Part shown: positions 27,015 through 37,434 of the stretch, piece after piece | Numbering within the stretch: position 1 is the stretch's first letter | Layout: the number at the start of each line of letters is the position of its first letter | Assembly: GCF_002285795.1 (NCBI RefSeq) | Contig: NZ_CP022961.1 | Span: forward strand, 6,414,501-6,478,500 | Length of the DNA stretch: 64,000 bases | Source: Plantactinospora sp. KBS50 | GTDB lineage: Bacteria > Actinomycetota > Actinomycetes > Mycobacteriales > Micromonosporaceae | Direction: 5' to 3' | Program-made: the position numbers and the translations under genes | Notes under the pieces: generated by a model | Database searches by the model: none | Told to the model about the DNA's origin: nothing | Seen by the model: the letters and a program-made list of their open reading frames with translations, nothing else

Positions 27015-27866
27015 ATGTCGATCCGTCGGGCGGTGGCCGCGTTCGCGACCACCGCCATCGTCGCCGCCGGCATCACCGCAGCGGCGCCGCAGGCGCAGAG
27101 CGCCACAAGCGTGCCGCGCTTCGACCACATCGTGCTGGTCATGTTCGAGAACCACGCGTACTCGCAGATCAGCGGTTCCAGCAGCGCCCCGTACTTCAAC
27201 ACGCTGGCCGCGCAGGGCGCGAAGTTCACCAAGGCGTACGCGATCACCCACCCGAGCCAGCCGAACTACATCGCGCTGTTCTCCGGATCCGCGCAGGGGG
27301 TGACCGACGACAGCTGCCCGAAGACGTTTACCGGGACCAACCTGCAGTCCCAACTGGTTGGCGCGGGTCTGACCTTCAAGGGCTACTCGGAGTCCATGCC
27401 GTCCAACGGCTACACGGGCTGCTCCAGCGGCACCTACCAGCGCAAGCACAACAGCTGGGTGGACTTCAGCAGCGTGCCCGCGGCGTCGAACCTGACGTAC
27501 GCGAGCTTTCCGTCGTCGTCGAACTACGCGAGCCTGCCCACGGTCGCGTTCGTTACGCCGAACATGTGCAACGACATGCACGACTGTTCGGTCGGCACCG
27601 GTGACACCTGGCTGAAGAACAACCTGGACGCGTACGCCCAGTGGGCCAAGACGCACAACAGCCTGCTCATCGTCACCTTCGACGAGGACAACCGACTGGC
27701 GCTGAACCAGATCTACACGGCCTTCGTCGGCGCCCACGTCACGCCCGGCTCGTACAGCGAGAAGATCAACCACTACAACGTGCTGCGCACGATCGAGGCC
27801 AGCTACGGCCTGCCCGGCATCAACGGCGCGGCCAGCCTGTCCCCCATCACGGACGTCTGGTCCTGA
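27015..27866 (+). CDS. Secreted phosphoesterase-family protein (acid phosphatase-like)
   Basis: A 283-residue exported protein of the phosphoesterase family related to phospholipase C and acid phosphatases. The signal peptide ends QAQSA near residue 32. RFDHIVLVMFENHAYSQI near the start of the mature part carries the conserved ENH metal-site motif, and LLIVTFDEDN near residue 220 the second metal-binding Asp. AITHPSQPNYIALFSGSAQG contains the conserved Ser/Asn region. It probably releases phosphate from organic esters outside the cell. The ATG follows GGAAGGGGAG. Monocistronic, with its own terminator. Confidence 0.87.
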   Translation: MSIRRAVAAFATTAIVAAGITAAAPQAQSATSVPRFDHIVLVMFENHAYSQISGSSSAPYFNTLAAQGAKFTKAYAITHPSQPNYIALFSGSAQGVTDDSCPKTFTGTNLQSQLVGAGLTFKGYSESMPSNGYTGCSSGTYQRKHNSWVDFSSVPAASNLTYASFPSSSNYASLPTVAFVTPNMCNDMHDCSVGTGDTWLKNNLDAYAQWAKTHNSLLIVTFDEDNRLALNQIYTAFVGAHVTPGSYSEKINHYNVLRTIEASYGLPGINGAASLSPITDVWS

Positions 27867-27875
27867 TCACCCGGT

Positions 27876-27896
27876 GGGCGCCCGGTCCGGGCGCCC
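27876..27896 (+). terminator. Terminator after the phosphoesterase gene
   Basis: GGGCGCCCGG and CCGGGCGCCC form a perfect 10-pair inverted repeat around one base, starting 10 bases after the stop. Confidence 0.75.
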
Positions 27897-27947
27897 CCAT
27901 CCTTCACCCCCGCCCGCACCTCCGCCCGCCCAGCGTGTGAGGCCCAC

Positions 27948-29351
27948 GTGTATCTGTCCGAGGTGGACAAGCCGGCGTCCGGCGACCGGACCGCCCCATC
28001 ACCGACCACCCGCGTCGCCGCCACGGTGCTCGCCCTCGGCACGGTCAGCCTGATCACCGACGTGTCGGCCGAGATGGTCACCGCCGTGCTGCCGCTGTAC
28101 CTGATGCTGGGCCTGCACCTCGGCCCGCTCGGCTACGGCGTGATCGACGGCCTGTACACCGGCGCCACCGCACTGCTGCGGCTGGTCGGCGGCTACCTCG
28201 CCGACCGGGTCAGGCGGCGGAAGGCGGTGGCCCTGACCGGGTACGGCGCCTCCGCCGTGGCCAAGTTGGGCCTGCTCGCGGCCGGCTCCTCGGTGCCGGT
28301 GCTGAGCGCCGTCATCGTCGCCGACCGGGCCGGCAAGGGCCTGCGCACCGCCCCCCGGGACGCGCTGATCACCCTGTCCACCCCACCGGACCGGCTGGGT
28401 CGGGCGTTCGGGGTGCACCGGGCGATGGACAGCGTGGGCGCGTTCGCCGGCCCGCTGGTGGCGCTGGCGGTGCTGGCCGCCTCGGCCCAGTCCTTCGACG
28501 CCGTCTTCGTGACGAGCTTCTGCATCGCCGCGCTCGGCGTCTTCGTGCTGGCCGCGTTCGTGCCGGAACACCGCGGGCCGGAGCACCACCGGCCGGCCCC
28601 GGGCGGGGCCGTACCGGCAGCCGCGACGACGGCCACCGGCGCAGGCACGGGCGCGGCCATCGGCCCAGCCACGGGCGCAGGCACGGGCGCGGTGATCGGC
28701 CCAGGCACGGCCACGGCCACGCGGCGGTCGGTGTCGCCGCGCGCCGCGCTCGCCCTGCTCCGCCGGCGTGACTTCCGGCTCGTCGTCCTCGCCGCGACCG
28801 TGCTGGGCCTGGCCACCATCGGCGACGGCTTCGTGTACCTCATCCTCCAGCGCCGGTACGACCTGGCCGCCGGCTGGTTCCCGCTCCTCGCCGTCGGCAC
28901 GAGCCTCAGCTACCTGCTGCTCGCCATCCCCGTGGGGCACCTCGCCGACCGGGTCGGCCGGGGCCGCGTCTACCTCGGCGGCTACGGCGCGCTCGTGGCC
29001 GTCTACCTGATCCTCGCCGCCGGGCTCGGCGGCATGGCGACGCTGGTGATCACCATCGCGCTGTACGGCGCCTTCTACGCGATGACCGACGGCGTGCTGA
29101 TGGCGGTGGCCGGTCCGCTGCTGCCCGAGGCGCTGCGGACCACCGGCATCGCGCTGGTGCAGAGCGGCCAGTCCCTGGCCTATCTGGTCTCCTCGATCCT
29201 CTTCGGCGCCGCGTGGCAGCTCTGCGGCCCCGGGCCGGCCCTGCTGGCCGGGGCCGGGATGGCCGCCGCGGCCCTCGCGGTCGTCGCCCGCGTGCTGCCC
29301 GGGACGCCGCGGGCCACCGCGGGCGGGAAGGGTGCGGCGACCGGTGCGTAG
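27948..29351 (+). CDS. MFS transporter
   Basis: A 467-residue membrane protein with the two six-helix halves of major-facilitator proteins. The loop between helices 2 and 3 reads GGYLADRVRRRKAVALTGYG, a good MFS signature, with an equivalent GHLADRVGRGRVYLGGYG in the second half. Between the halves (about residues 210-265) is a non-conserved Ala/Gly/Thr linker containing a 36-base tandem duplication. The GTG start has a weak TGAGG. Substrate unknown. The following gene overlaps its stop, so the two are probably co-expressed. Confidence 0.88.
   Translation: MYLSEVDKPASGDRTAPSPTTRVAATVLALGTVSLITDVSAEMVTAVLPLYLMLGLHLGPLGYGVIDGLYTGATALLRLVGGYLADRVRRRKAVALTGYGASAVAKLGLLAAGSSVPVLSAVIVADRAGKGLRTAPRDALITLSTPPDRLGRAFGVHRAMDSVGAFAGPLVALAVLAASAQSFDAVFVTSFCIAALGVFVLAAFVPEHRGPEHHRPAPGGAVPAAATTATGAGTGAAIGPATGAGTGAVIGPGTATATRRSVSPRAALALLRRRDFRLVVLAATVLGLATIGDGFVYLILQRRYDLAAGWFPLLAVGTSLSYLLLAIPVGHLADRVGRGRVYLGGYGALVAVYLILAAGLGGMATLVITIALYGAFYAMTDGVLMAVAGPLLPEALRTTGIALVQSGQSLAYLVSSILFGAAWQLCGPGPALLAGAGMAAAALAVVARVLPGTPRATAGGKGAATGA
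28641..28712 (+). repeat. 36-base tandem duplication in the MFS inter-half linker
   Basis: Two copies (28641-28676 and 28677-28712) encode AGTGAAIGPATG and AGTGAVIGPGTA. In frame, low complexity, located in the central cytoplasmic loop, so presumably neutral. Confidence 0.7.
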
Positions 29352-30324
29352 AAAGCTGCTGACCTCGATCGTCGCCACCGTGCTCTGCGCCGGCGCCGGC
29401 CTCTACATCAACTTCGCGGCGCACCGCAACGACGCCGCGGCGGGGGCGACGGGTGCGGTGGACATCTCGCCGGGTCCGCGGCTGCTGGTGCGCAGCACCG
29501 CCGACGGCGCCATCGGGCACCTCGCCGTGGTGAGCGCCGCCGATCCGCGCGGCCCCCGCAGCACCTCGGCGGTGAGCTGCAACCGGGTGTACGCCGCCGG
29601 CGGCACCGCGATCTGCCTGCGGCCGGACGGCCCGCTGGCGACGTACCAGGTCGCGGTCCTCGGCCCGCACCTGGAGGAGCGCGACAGCTACCCGATGGTC
29701 GGGGTGCCGAACCGCGCGCGGGTCTCCGCCGACGGCCGGCTGGTCACCTGGACCGCCTTCGTCACCGGCGACTCGTACAACGGCGGCCGGTTCTCCACCC
29801 GGGTCGGCGTCCTCGACGTCAGCACCGGCGACCTGGTGGTGGACACCCTGGAGTCGTTCCGGCTGCTCCGGGACGGCAAGCCCTACCGGGCCGCCGACAT
29901 CAACTACTGGGGCGTCACCGTCGCCACCGACGACCGGACGTTCTACGCCACGATGTCGACCGCCGGACACCGGTACCTGGTCCGGGGTGATTTCGCCTCC
30001 CGAACCGTACGTACGGTCGCGGAGAACGTGGAATGCCCCTCGCTGTCCCCCGACGGCACCCGGATCGCGTTCAAACAGGCGATCGGGGGCGACCCGGGCC
30101 GGGGGTGGCGGCCGGCCGTACTGGATCTTGCGACCCTGCGCGCGACGGTGCTGGCCGAGACCCGCTCGGTGGACGACCAGATCGCCTGGCTGGACCCGCG
30201 GACCGTGATGTACGCGCTGCACCGCGACGCCGACCACGCCGACGTGTGGTCGGTGCCGGCCGACGGCGGCGGCGCCCCGGCCGTGCTGGTGCCGGACGCC
30301 GAGTCGCCGGCCTACCTGGGCTGA
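29344..30324 (+). CDS. Membrane-anchored TolB-like beta-propeller protein
   Basis: A 326-residue protein with an N-terminal membrane anchor (LLTSIVATVLCAGAGLYINF) and an extracellular part with TolB/WD40-like beta-propeller repeats, for instance RVSADGRLVTWTAF, CPSLSPDGTRIAFKQ and IAWLDPRTVMYALHRD; the phrase SPDG.RIAF is typical. Such domains bind proteins or ligands; no catalytic motif is seen. GTG at 29344 overlaps the MFS gene stop and lies downstream of GGGAAGGG; GTG at 29332 is an alternative. Together with the MFS protein it may form a two-gene envelope unit. Confidence 0.75.
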   Translation: MRRKLLTSIVATVLCAGAGLYINFAAHRNDAAAGATGAVDISPGPRLLVRSTADGAIGHLAVVSAADPRGPRSTSAVSCNRVYAAGGTAICLRPDGPLATYQVAVLGPHLEERDSYPMVGVPNRARVSADGRLVTWTAFVTGDSYNGGRFSTRVGVLDVSTGDLVVDTLESFRLLRDGKPYRAADINYWGVTVATDDRTFYATMSTAGHRYLVRGDFASRTVRTVAENVECPSLSPDGTRIAFKQAIGGDPGRGWRPAVLDLATLRATVLAETRSVDDQIAWLDPRTVMYALHRDADHADVWSVPADGGGAPAVLVPDAESPAYLG

Positions 30325-30476
30325 CGGCCGGCCGAGGCCGGCAGACGACCGGACAGCGGGCAGACCGGCACGAAGCACCCGGCCGACCGGCACGATTCCC
30401 CCGTTTGCGGACCCGGCCGGCACGGGACGCGGGAGAGTCGAACCGGGGCCGCCGCGCGTCGGGCTGAGGAGGGGTC

Positions 30477-32111
30477 GTGGGAAGGCTGAACGTCCGCTTC
30501 GTCTTCCTGCTCGGGATCACCGCGGCCATCCCGTTGCTGGCGACGGCGCTGTTCAACGCCCTCCGCTTCCCCGGGGCAGAGGGCCTGGCCCAGCAGAGCA
30601 CCGCCGTCTGGCCGTACGACTCGTACCACGACATGCGCTGGCTGCTGGTCTACCACGACTCCTGGCTGGTGTTCGGGCTCGGTTTCGCCGGCGCGGTCGT
30701 GGTCCGCGGGGTCCTCTCCGCGGTGCTCGTCCGGCTGGCCTGGCCCCGGGAACTGCACTGCGTCAGCCTCCGCCGGCTGGTGGTGCGCAACCTCGCGATC
30801 GCCCTGCTCGCCGCGGTGCTCGTCGCCCCGTTCGCGGCGCTCGCCGTGGCCGCCTCGGTGGTCTCGCTGTCCTGGTTCCTGTTCGCCTCGCTGCTGCCGA
30901 TGATCCTGCTGGCCCCGATCCTGCAGCGCGGCGCGGTGGGCCGCGGCTGGTGGCGCGGCCTACCGTCGGCCGAGCTGGTCGGCTGGTCGATCCTCGACTT
31001 CGTGACCATCACCGCCGCCGGCGCGATCGTCTGGCGGTCACCCGGGATCTGGGCCCTGGTCGCGGCCGGAGGCTGTGGAGCGGTCAACGGAGTCCTGTGG
31101 GAGCGCACCGTGCGGGCCGCCGTGCTGCCCAGCCACATCCGTTGGCGGCGGGTCCCGGTGGCGCCGCTGGTCATCCTGGCCGCGCTGCTCATACCGCTGA
31201 CCGTGCCGGTCGTCACCGCGCTGCGCCCCGGGTCGACGAACACCTTCCGGCCGCCTGTGCTCACCGGGCCGTTGCCGCCGTCGGTGAGCTATGCGGTGAT
31301 CGTCCTGGCCGGCCACAACTCGGCGTACGACGGGCGGCCGGCCGTGGATCCGGCGGTCGAGGTGTTCTCGTACGCCGGACTGGACGCCCAGGGCCGGCCG
31401 CGGCCGTACTCGTCCAGGGACACCCGGCGCTCGCTGGAGTCCAGCTCGGACCTGCTCGCGGCCCAGGTCAACGACCTGCACCGACGGACCGACCGGCCGG
31501 TCGCCCTGCTCGGGGAGAGCGAGGGCGCGATGGTGGCGCGCACGTATCTGATGCGGGAACCGGAGTCACCGGTGCGGGCGCTGCTGATGTTCAGCCCGCT
31601 GGTGCGCGCGGGGCGCGCCTACTACCCGCCGCCGCAGGCCGGCAAGGGCTGGGGGCTGGCGGCCGGCTGGCAGTTGCGGGGCATCTTCGGCCTGATCAAC
31701 CTGATCAGCGGCCGGCACGACAGCCCGGACGAGCCGTTCGTGCGGTCGCTGCTCGATAACGCGCCGTTCTATCGCTATCAGACCCTCTGCCCCGTTCCCG
31801 GCGTCCGGGTGATCATCTTCCTGCCCACGGTGAGTGCCGCGGAGAGCCCGCCCGCGCCCTACGCGTTCGCGCCGGTGTACGAGGTGCCCGCGCTGCACGG
31901 CGGGCTGCTCAGCCAGGCGGTCGTCCACGACCAGCTGATCGAGTTTCTGGCCGGCGAGGAGGTCGGCGCGTCCCGCCCGGAGTACGGGATCCTTCAGGTG
32001 CTCGGCGCCGCCTGGCAGGCGCCCACCCTGCCGATCACGGTGAACCCGGCATGGAACACGCCGAAGGGCCGCCCGTTCGACGTGGGCCGGATCTGTCAGG
32101 GCAGCGGCTGA
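30477..32111 (+). CDS. Integral membrane protein with C-terminal alpha/beta-hydrolase-like domain
   Basis: A 544-residue protein, not assigned to a named family. Residues 1-260 hold about six to seven hydrophobic segments (RFVFLLGITAAIPLLATAL, LAIALLAAVLVAPFAALAVA, PLVILAALLIPLTVPVV). The C-terminal 280 residues look like a serine hydrolase: YAVIVLAGHN begins the fold and VALLGESEGAMVARTYL supplies a GxSxG nucleophile elbow (GESEG). PALHGGLLSQAVVHDQLIEF holds a plausible His. It may act on lipids or esters at the membrane. The GTG follows GGAGGGG at good spacing. The last 16 bases overlap a convergent gene. Confidence 0.7.
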   Translation: MGRLNVRFVFLLGITAAIPLLATALFNALRFPGAEGLAQQSTAVWPYDSYHDMRWLLVYHDSWLVFGLGFAGAVVVRGVLSAVLVRLAWPRELHCVSLRRLVVRNLAIALLAAVLVAPFAALAVAASVVSLSWFLFASLLPMILLAPILQRGAVGRGWWRGLPSAELVGWSILDFVTITAAGAIVWRSPGIWALVAAGGCGAVNGVLWERTVRAAVLPSHIRWRRVPVAPLVILAALLIPLTVPVVTALRPGSTNTFRPPVLTGPLPPSVSYAVIVLAGHNSAYDGRPAVDPAVEVFSYAGLDAQGRPRPYSSRDTRRSLESSSDLLAAQVNDLHRRTDRPVALLGESEGAMVARTYLMREPESPVRALLMFSPLVRAGRAYYPPPQAGKGWGLAAGWQLRGIFGLINLISGRHDSPDEPFVRSLLDNAPFYRYQTLCPVPGVRVIIFLPTVSAAESPPAPYAFAPVYEVPALHGGLLSQAVVHDQLIEFLAGEEVGASRPEYGILQVLGAAWQAPTLPITVNPAWNTPKGRPFDVGRICQGSG

Positions 32112-32557
32112 TTCTCCCGGCGCCCTACCGGCGGCCTGCTGTGCGCCTTCCTGGTCAGCAGCCAGAGGGCCACCAGGTCCAGGGCCACCACCATCACCGC
32201 CACCAGCGGCTCGAAGGGGAAGAGCAGGACGTTCAGGCCGATGCTGGCCACCGCTCCCACGGTCGCCAGCACCAGGATCCACCGCCGCTGCGTCGCGGTG
32301 ACCAGCCCGCACAGGGCCACCAGGAGGCCGACACTGAGGCGCAGCCAGGTCCAGCCGGTGAGGTCGAGGTGGTGGGTGCCCTGCGCATCGACGTCGAAGT
32401 ACGGGTCGCTCCGGAGCATCGCAAGACCGGCCAGGATGTCCAGCAGGCCGGCCGAGCCCAGGAAGATCCCGGCGGTCATCGCCCGGCGGCGCCCGACGTC
32501 GGGCTGACCGTCGCCCACTCCGGTGCCGCCGGGACCGTCGCAGCTCAGCCCGCTCAC
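32096..32557 (-). CDS. DUF7144-type four-helix membrane protein
   Basis: A 153-residue small membrane protein with four hydrophobic helices (AGIFLGSAGLLDILAGLAML, LRLSVGLLVALCGLV, ILVLATVGAVASIGLNVLLF, VMVVALDLVALWLLT). The sequence DLTGWTWLRLSVGLLVALCG is characteristic of this actinobacterial family of unknown function. GTG start follows GGTGAGG. It is tail-to-tail with the membrane hydrolase gene. The 246 bases upstream, up to the RamB-like gene, contain no other gene or clear hairpin. Confidence 0.75.
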   Translation of the reverse strand: MSGLSCDGPGGTGVGDGQPDVGRRRAMTAGIFLGSAGLLDILAGLAMLRSDPYFDVDAQGTHHLDLTGWTWLRLSVGLLVALCGLVTATQRRWILVLATVGAVASIGLNVLLFPFEPLVAVMVVALDLVALWLLTRKAHSRPPVGRRENQPLP

Positions 32558-32803
32558 CTCACCACGACGGCCACCGCTGGTCGCCGGCGTTCCCCGTGCT
32601 GGTCACCACCCCAGGCTAGGCGGATCGCGGCGCGCCGGCCCCCGGAACGGGTGAGCGGAGCCGGAGATCGGGCCGGTCCGACCCGTACCGATCAGAATGT
32701 GAATTTGCCCTGACGGTGACCGACGGTTGTTCCGGAAATGCTCGGGAAATGGCCGGGAACCCCAATCCCACGGGACCCCGTTGTCATTTTGCCGCCATTT
32801 CTC

Positions 32804-34222
32804 TCAGGCGTCCTTCAGCGGGTACGGAACGAAGGTGCTGCGGTTCTCGTCCAGATCGAGGCGGCGGCTGATCGGCGGGGCGGCCCGCTGCGGGCACGTC
32901 ATCCGCTCGCAGGTCTTGCAGCCCGGGCCGATGGGCGTGGCGGCCTCGGCCGCGTGCAGGTCCATCCCGGCGGAGTAGACCAGCCGGTCGGCGTGCCGGA
33001 TCTCGCAGCCCAGCCCGATCGCGTAGCCCTTCCCCGGCTGGTTGTAGCCGCCGTGGTGCCTGGTGATGGTGCGGGCGATCCACAGGTAGCGCTGCCCGTC
33101 GGGCATCGCGGCGACCTGGGTGACCACCCGGCCGGGTGAGCTGAACGCCTCGTACACGTTCCACAGTGGGCAGGTGCCGCCGGTGTGCGAGAACGGGAAG
33201 CCGGTGGCCGACTGCCGCTTGGACATGTTGCCGGCCCGGTCGACCCGGACGAACGAGAACGGCACGCCCCGCGCCCGGGGGCGTTGCAGCGTGCTGAGCC
33301 GGTGGCACACCGTCTCCCAGCCCATCGCGAAATGCTGGGTGAGCAGCTCGATGTCGTACCGGTACTGCTCGGCCACCGTCAGGAACCGCTCGTACGGCAG
33401 GATCAGCGCGGCCGCGAAATAGTTGGCCAGGCCGACCCGGGTGAGAATCTGGGTCTGCACGTCGTCGAACCCTTCCGCCTCGACGATCTCGTCGATCACG
33501 TCGGCGAATTCCAGCAGGGCGATCTGCGCCGCCATCCGCATCGCCTCCTGCCCGCCGCGCAGCGAGGCCGACAGGTGCAGCGTGCGGGTCTGCGGCCGGT
33601 AGCGGTGCAGCTCGTTGCCGAGCAACCCGGCGTCGTCGCGGCGCACGTCGACACCGTGCCGCTGGGCGAGGCGCTCCTGCAGCACCGTCCGGACCTCGCC
33701 GCGGCGCAGCCCGATGCCGGTGGCCAGCCGCTCGGCCGCCTCGTCCAGGTCCGGCACGTAGTTCTGCCGGCGGTAGAAGAACTCGGTCACCTGGTCGTGC
33801 GGGCTGCGCCCGATCGCCTCCCGGTCGCCGAGCAGCTCGGCGAGCTGCTCGTCCGCCTGGCGGTAGCGCCGGTGCAGGTCGAGGACCGCCTCGGCGACCT
33901 CGGGCAGCCGGGTGGCCAGTTCGGTGAGGTCGGCGACGCCCGGCCGGCCGGGAAGCGCCTCCCGCAGCCCGGCGACCAGGCGCGGGGTGTCCCGCGGGGC
34001 GAAGGCGGTCGGGTCGACGCCGAACACCTCGGTGATGCGCATGAGCACCGGCACGGTCAGCGGCCGGGTGTCGTGTTCGATCTGGTTCAGATAGCTCGGG
34101 GATATGTTCAGCAGGCGGGCCAGATCCGCCTGGCTGAGCGAGCGGTCCTCGCGCATCCGGCGGAGCCGGGCACCGGCAAAGGTCTTGCTGATCGTCCTCG
34201 CCCCCTCCCGGCCCGTCGCCAT
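32804..34222 (-). CDS. RamB/ScfR-type regulator of acetate metabolism
   Basis: A 472-residue XRE-type regulator of the short-chain fatty-acid/acyl-CoA group. The N-terminal HTH is [20 protein letters not shown] with [20 protein letters not shown], nearly identical to mycobacterial and corynebacterial RamB. The long C-terminal domain contains [20 protein letters not shown] and ends with a Cys cluster in [13 protein letters not shown], typical of the family. It is divergent from aceA-aceB, the known RamB targets, with a RamB-like site between. The ATG at 34222 lacks a clear ribosome site, but no better start precedes the conserved [10 protein letters not shown]. Confidence 0.92.
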   Translation of the reverse strand: MATGREGARTISKTFAGARLRRMREDRSLSQADLARLLNISPSYLNQIEHDTRPLTVPVLMRITEVFGVDPTAFAPRDTPRLVAGLREALPGRPGVADLTELATRLPEVAEAVLDLHRRYRQADEQLAELLGDREAIGRSPHDQVTEFFYRRQNYVPDLDEAAERLATGIGLRRGEVRTVLQERLAQRHGVDVRRDDAGLLGNELHRYRPQTRTLHLSASLRGGQEAMRMAAQIALLEFADVIDEIVEAEGFDDVQTQILTRVGLANYFAAALILPYERFLTVAEQYRYDIELLTQHFAMGWETVCHRLSTLQRPRARGVPFSFVRVDRAGNMSKRQSATGFPFSHTGGTCPLWNVYEAFSSPGRVVTQVAAMPDGQRYLWIARTITRHHGGYNQPGKGYAIGLGCEIRHADRLVYSAGMDLHAAEAATPIGPGCKTCERMTCPQRAAPPISRRLDLDENRSTFVPYPLKDA

Positions 34223-34260
34223 CCGGTCGCCAATTCGCAGGCTGAAAATATACCCCTTCG

Positions 34261-34272
34261 CAACTTCGCAAA
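34261..34272. promoter_or_regulatory. RamB-like operator upstream of aceA
   Basis: CAACTTCGCAAA differs at two positions from the corynebacterial RamB core AAACTTTGCAAA. It lies within a TTCGCAA direct repeat (34257-34271), in the 210-base divergent region of ramB-like and aceA genes. Confidence 0.6.
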
Positions 34273-34432
34273 AAGGCGCGGGAAATTCCCAGAAATTCGC
34301 TCGTTCCGTCCCTCGACGGGCGATCCGCCGTCGTGTGACCGTTGGCGACACGCCGGGCCCGGCATCGAGTTCAGGTCGCCACGCGGGAACCTCCAGACGC
34401 GGGCACCATCGATTTCCGAGGGGAACGAGACC

Positions 34433-35704
34433 ATGCAGAACGCCGTCGAGCAGTTGCGCACCGAGTGGGAGACCGATCCGCGCTGGCAGGGTGTGCGGCG
34501 CAGCTACCGCGCGGCGGACGTGGTACGGCTGCGGGGAGCCATCCAGGAGGAACACACCCTGGCCCGGCACGGCGCGGACCGGCTGTGGCGGCTGCTGCAC
34601 AGCGAGGACTACATCCACGCGCTCGGCGCGCTCACCGGAAACCAGGCCGTGCAGATGGTCCGGGCCGGTCTCAAGGCGATCTACCTCTCCGGCTGGCAGG
34701 TGGCCGCCGACGCCAACCTGGCCGGGCAGACGTACCCGGACCAGAGCCTCTACCCGGCGAACTCGGTGCCCGCGGTGGTCCGGCGGATCAACAACGCCCT
34801 GCTGCGGGCCGCCCAGATCGGCACCGCCGAGGGCGACACCTCCGGCATCGACTGGCTGGCGCCGATCGTCGCCGACGCGGAGGCCGGCTTCGGCGGCCCG
34901 CTCAACGCGTACGAGCTGATGAGCGGGATGATCGCGGCCGGCGCCGCCGGGGTGCACTGGGAGGACCAGCTCGCCTCGGAGAAGAAGTGCGGCCACCTCG
35001 GCGGCAAGGTGTTGATCCCCACCGGGCAGCACATCCGTACGCTGGAGGCCGCCCGACTGGCCGCGGACGTGGCCGGCGTGCCCACGGTGCTGGTGGCCCG
35101 CACCGACGCCCAGGCGGCGACGCTGCTGACCAGCGACGTCGACGAGCGGGACCGGCCGTTCGTCACCGGCGAACGGACCGCCGAGGGCTTCTACCGGGTG
35201 CGCAACGGGGTCGACCCGTGCATCGCCCGCGGCCTGGCCTACGCCCCGCACGCGGACCTGCTCTGGATGGAGACCAGCACCCCGGACCTGGAGATCGCCC
35301 GCCGGTACGCCGAGGCGATCAAGAAGGAGTTCCCGGATCAGCTCCTGGCCTACAACTGCTCCCCGTCGTTCAACTGGCGCAAGCACCTGGACGACGCCAC
35401 CATCGCGAAGTTCCAGCGGGAACTCGCGCACATGGGGTACCGGTTCCAGTTCATCACCCTTGCCGGGTTCCACGCCCTCAACTACTCCATGTTCGACCTG
35501 GCCCGCGGGTACGCGACAAGCGGCATGCCGGCGTACGTTTCGTTGCAGGAGCGGGAGTTCGCGGCCGAGGCCGACGGCTACACCGCGGTCAAGCACCAGC
35601 GCGAGGTGGGCACCGGCTACTTCGACCTGATCAGCACCGTGCTCAACCCCGCCGCCGAAACCACCGCGCTGCGCGGCTCCACCGAAGAGGAGCAGTTCGC
35701 ATGA
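34433..35704 (+). CDS. aceA: Isocitrate lyase
   Basis: A 423-residue glyoxylate-shunt enzyme splitting isocitrate into succinate and glyoxylate. The catalytic signature KKCGHLGGK (Cys186) is intact, preceded by [10 protein letters not shown]. Further conserved blocks are [40 protein letters not shown] and [14 protein letters not shown]. Length fits the prokaryotic ICL type. The ATG follows GAGGGGAACGAG. It is coupled to aceB by an ATGA overlap. Likely induced on acetate or fatty acids and repressed by the divergent RamB-like protein. Confidence 0.98.
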   Translation: MQNAVEQLRTEWETDPRWQGVRRSYRAADVVRLRGAIQEEHTLARHGADRLWRLLHSEDYIHALGALTGNQAVQMVRAGLKAIYLSGWQVAADANLAGQTYPDQSLYPANSVPAVVRRINNALLRAAQIGTAEGDTSGIDWLAPIVADAEAGFGGPLNAYELMSGMIAAGAAGVHWEDQLASEKKCGHLGGKVLIPTGQHIRTLEAARLAADVAGVPTVLVARTDAQAATLLTSDVDERDRPFVTGERTAEGFYRVRNGVDPCIARGLAYAPHADLLWMETSTPDLEIARRYAEAIKKEFPDQLLAYNCSPSFNWRKHLDDATIAKFQRELAHMGYRFQFITLAGFHALNYSMFDLARGYATSGMPAYVSLQEREFAAEADGYTAVKHQREVGTGYFDLISTVLNPAAETTALRGSTEEEQFA

Positions 35705-37311
35705 GGTACGAGGTGATCGGCCCGATGGCCGAGCGATTCGACGAGGTCCTCACCGCCGAGGCGCTGGAGTTCCTGGTCACGCTGGACAGCGAGTTCGCCG
35801 CCCGCCGGGTGGCGCTGCTGGACACCCGCCGGGCCAGGCGCGACCGGTACGCCACCGGGCAACTCCCCGACTTCCTCCCGGAGACCGCCGGGATCCGCGC
35901 CGACCCGGACTGGCGGGTGGCGCCGCCCGCGCCCGGACTGGTCGACCGGCGGGTCGAGATCACCGGACCCACCGACCGGAAGATGGCGATCAACGCGCTC
36001 AACTCCGGTGCGAAGGTGTGGCTCGCCGACTTCGAGGACGCCACCTCGCCGACCTGGCACAACGTCATCTCCGGCCAGCTCAACCTGATCGACGCGTTGG
36101 AGCGGCGGATCGACTTCACCGACCCGCGCGGCAAGCGGTACGCCCTCGGCACGGAGCTGGCCACGATCGTGGTCCGGCCGCGCGGCTGGCACCTCGTGGA
36201 GAAGGGCATCGCGGTGGACGGGCGGCCGATCTCGGCCACCCTCGTCGACTTCGGGCTCTACCTGTTCCACTGCGCCCGGCGGCAACTCGACGCCGGCGCC
36301 GGGCCGTACTTCTACCTGCCGAAGCTGGAGAGCCACCGCGAGGCGCGGCTGTGGAACGAGATCTTCGTCTTCGCCCAGCACTACCTGCGGCTGCCGCAGG
36401 GCACCATCCGGGCGACCACGCTGATCGAGACCATCACCGCCGCCTTCGAGATGGAGGAGATCCTGTACGAGCTGCGCGAGCACTCGGCGGGGCTGAACGC
36501 GGGACGGTGGGACTACATCTTCAGCGTGATCAAGAACTTCGGGCAGTGGCAGGACTTCGTCCTGCCCGACCGCTCGGCGGTCACCATGACGGTGCCGTTC
36601 ATGCGGGCGTACACCGAACTGCTGGTGCGGACCTGCCACCGGCGCGGCGCGCACGCGATCGGCGGGATGGCCGCGTTCATCCCCAGCCGGGATCCCGAGG
36701 TCAACGAGGTGGCGCTGCACCGGGTGCGGGCGGACAAGCGGCGGGAGGCCGGCGACGGGTTCGACGGCTCCTGGGTCGCCCACCCCGGTCTGGTGGAAAC
36801 CTGCCGCCAGGAGTTCGACGCGGTGCTGGGCGACCGGCCGAACCAGCTCGACCGGCTCCGCGACGACGTCGAGGTGAGCGCGGCCGACCTGCTGGCGGTG
36901 GACAAGACCCCGGGTCAGGTCACCGCCGAAGGGCTGCGCTCCAACGTGGCGGTGGCGCTGCGCTACATCGACGCCTGGATCGGTGGCGCCGGCGCGGTGG
37001 CGCTGTGGAACCTGATGGAGGACGCGGCGACCGCCGAGATCGCCCGCTGCCAGGTCTGGCAGTGGCTGCACCACGGCACGCCGCTGGCCGGTGGCGGCTG
37101 CGTGACCGAGGATCTGGTCCGGTCCATCCTCGCCGAGGAGTTGGCCGCCCTGCTCGCCGGACGCGACGGCGCCGATCGGGACCGCGCCGACCAGGCCGCC
37201 CGGATCGTCGAGAACACCGCGCTGGGCGAGGACCTGCCGGCGTTCTTCACCACCGGAGCGTACGCCCGGCACCTGGCGCCCGGCCCGCGGGCGCAGACCC
37301 CGGTTTCCTAG
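35701..37311 (+). CDS. aceB: Malate synthase A
   Basis: A 536-residue enzyme condensing glyoxylate with acetyl-CoA to malate, the second step of the glyoxylate shunt. Landmarks are [16 protein letters not shown] (the catalytic Asp-Glu metal region), [60 protein letters not shown] and the C-terminal [20 protein letters not shown]. Length agrees with isoform A, not the longer isoform G. The start overlaps the aceA stop. The end is marked by a perfect hairpin 88 bases downstream. Confidence 0.97.
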   Translation: MRYEVIGPMAERFDEVLTAEALEFLVTLDSEFAARRVALLDTRRARRDRYATGQLPDFLPETAGIRADPDWRVAPPAPGLVDRRVEITGPTDRKMAINALNSGAKVWLADFEDATSPTWHNVISGQLNLIDALERRIDFTDPRGKRYALGTELATIVVRPRGWHLVEKGIAVDGRPISATLVDFGLYLFHCARRQLDAGAGPYFYLPKLESHREARLWNEIFVFAQHYLRLPQGTIRATTLIETITAAFEMEEILYELREHSAGLNAGRWDYIFSVIKNFGQWQDFVLPDRSAVTMTVPFMRAYTELLVRTCHRRGAHAIGGMAAFIPSRDPEVNEVALHRVRADKRREAGDGFDGSWVAHPGLVETCRQEFDAVLGDRPNQLDRLRDDVEVSAADLLAVDKTPGQVTAEGLRSNVAVALRYIDAWIGGAGAVALWNLMEDAATAEIARCQVWQWLHHGTPLAGGGCVTEDLVRSILAEELAALLAGRDGADRDRADQAARIVENTALGEDLPAFFTTGAYARHLAPGPRAQTPVS

Positions 37312-37398
37312 GAAGTGCCCAGAACGGGACTGCCGGTGGCAAGTGCCGGCCAGAGCTGACCGCGCATTCCGCCGGTCCAATGCGATGTCCCGACGGAA

Positions 37399-37429
37399 GG
37401 GCGGTGCCGCGGTGGTCGCGGCACCGCCC
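37399..37429. terminator. Bidirectional terminator between aceB and the PepSY gene
   Basis: GGGCGGTGCCGCG and CGCGGCACCGCCC form a perfect 13-pair stem with a GTGGT loop between the convergent genes. Confidence 0.85.
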
Positions 37430-37434
37430 GTTCC

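Noticed and set aside
32558-32803. Possible small gene between the DUF7144-like and RamB-like genes
   Set aside because: Only short frames without ribosome sites or codon bias; no structure seen.
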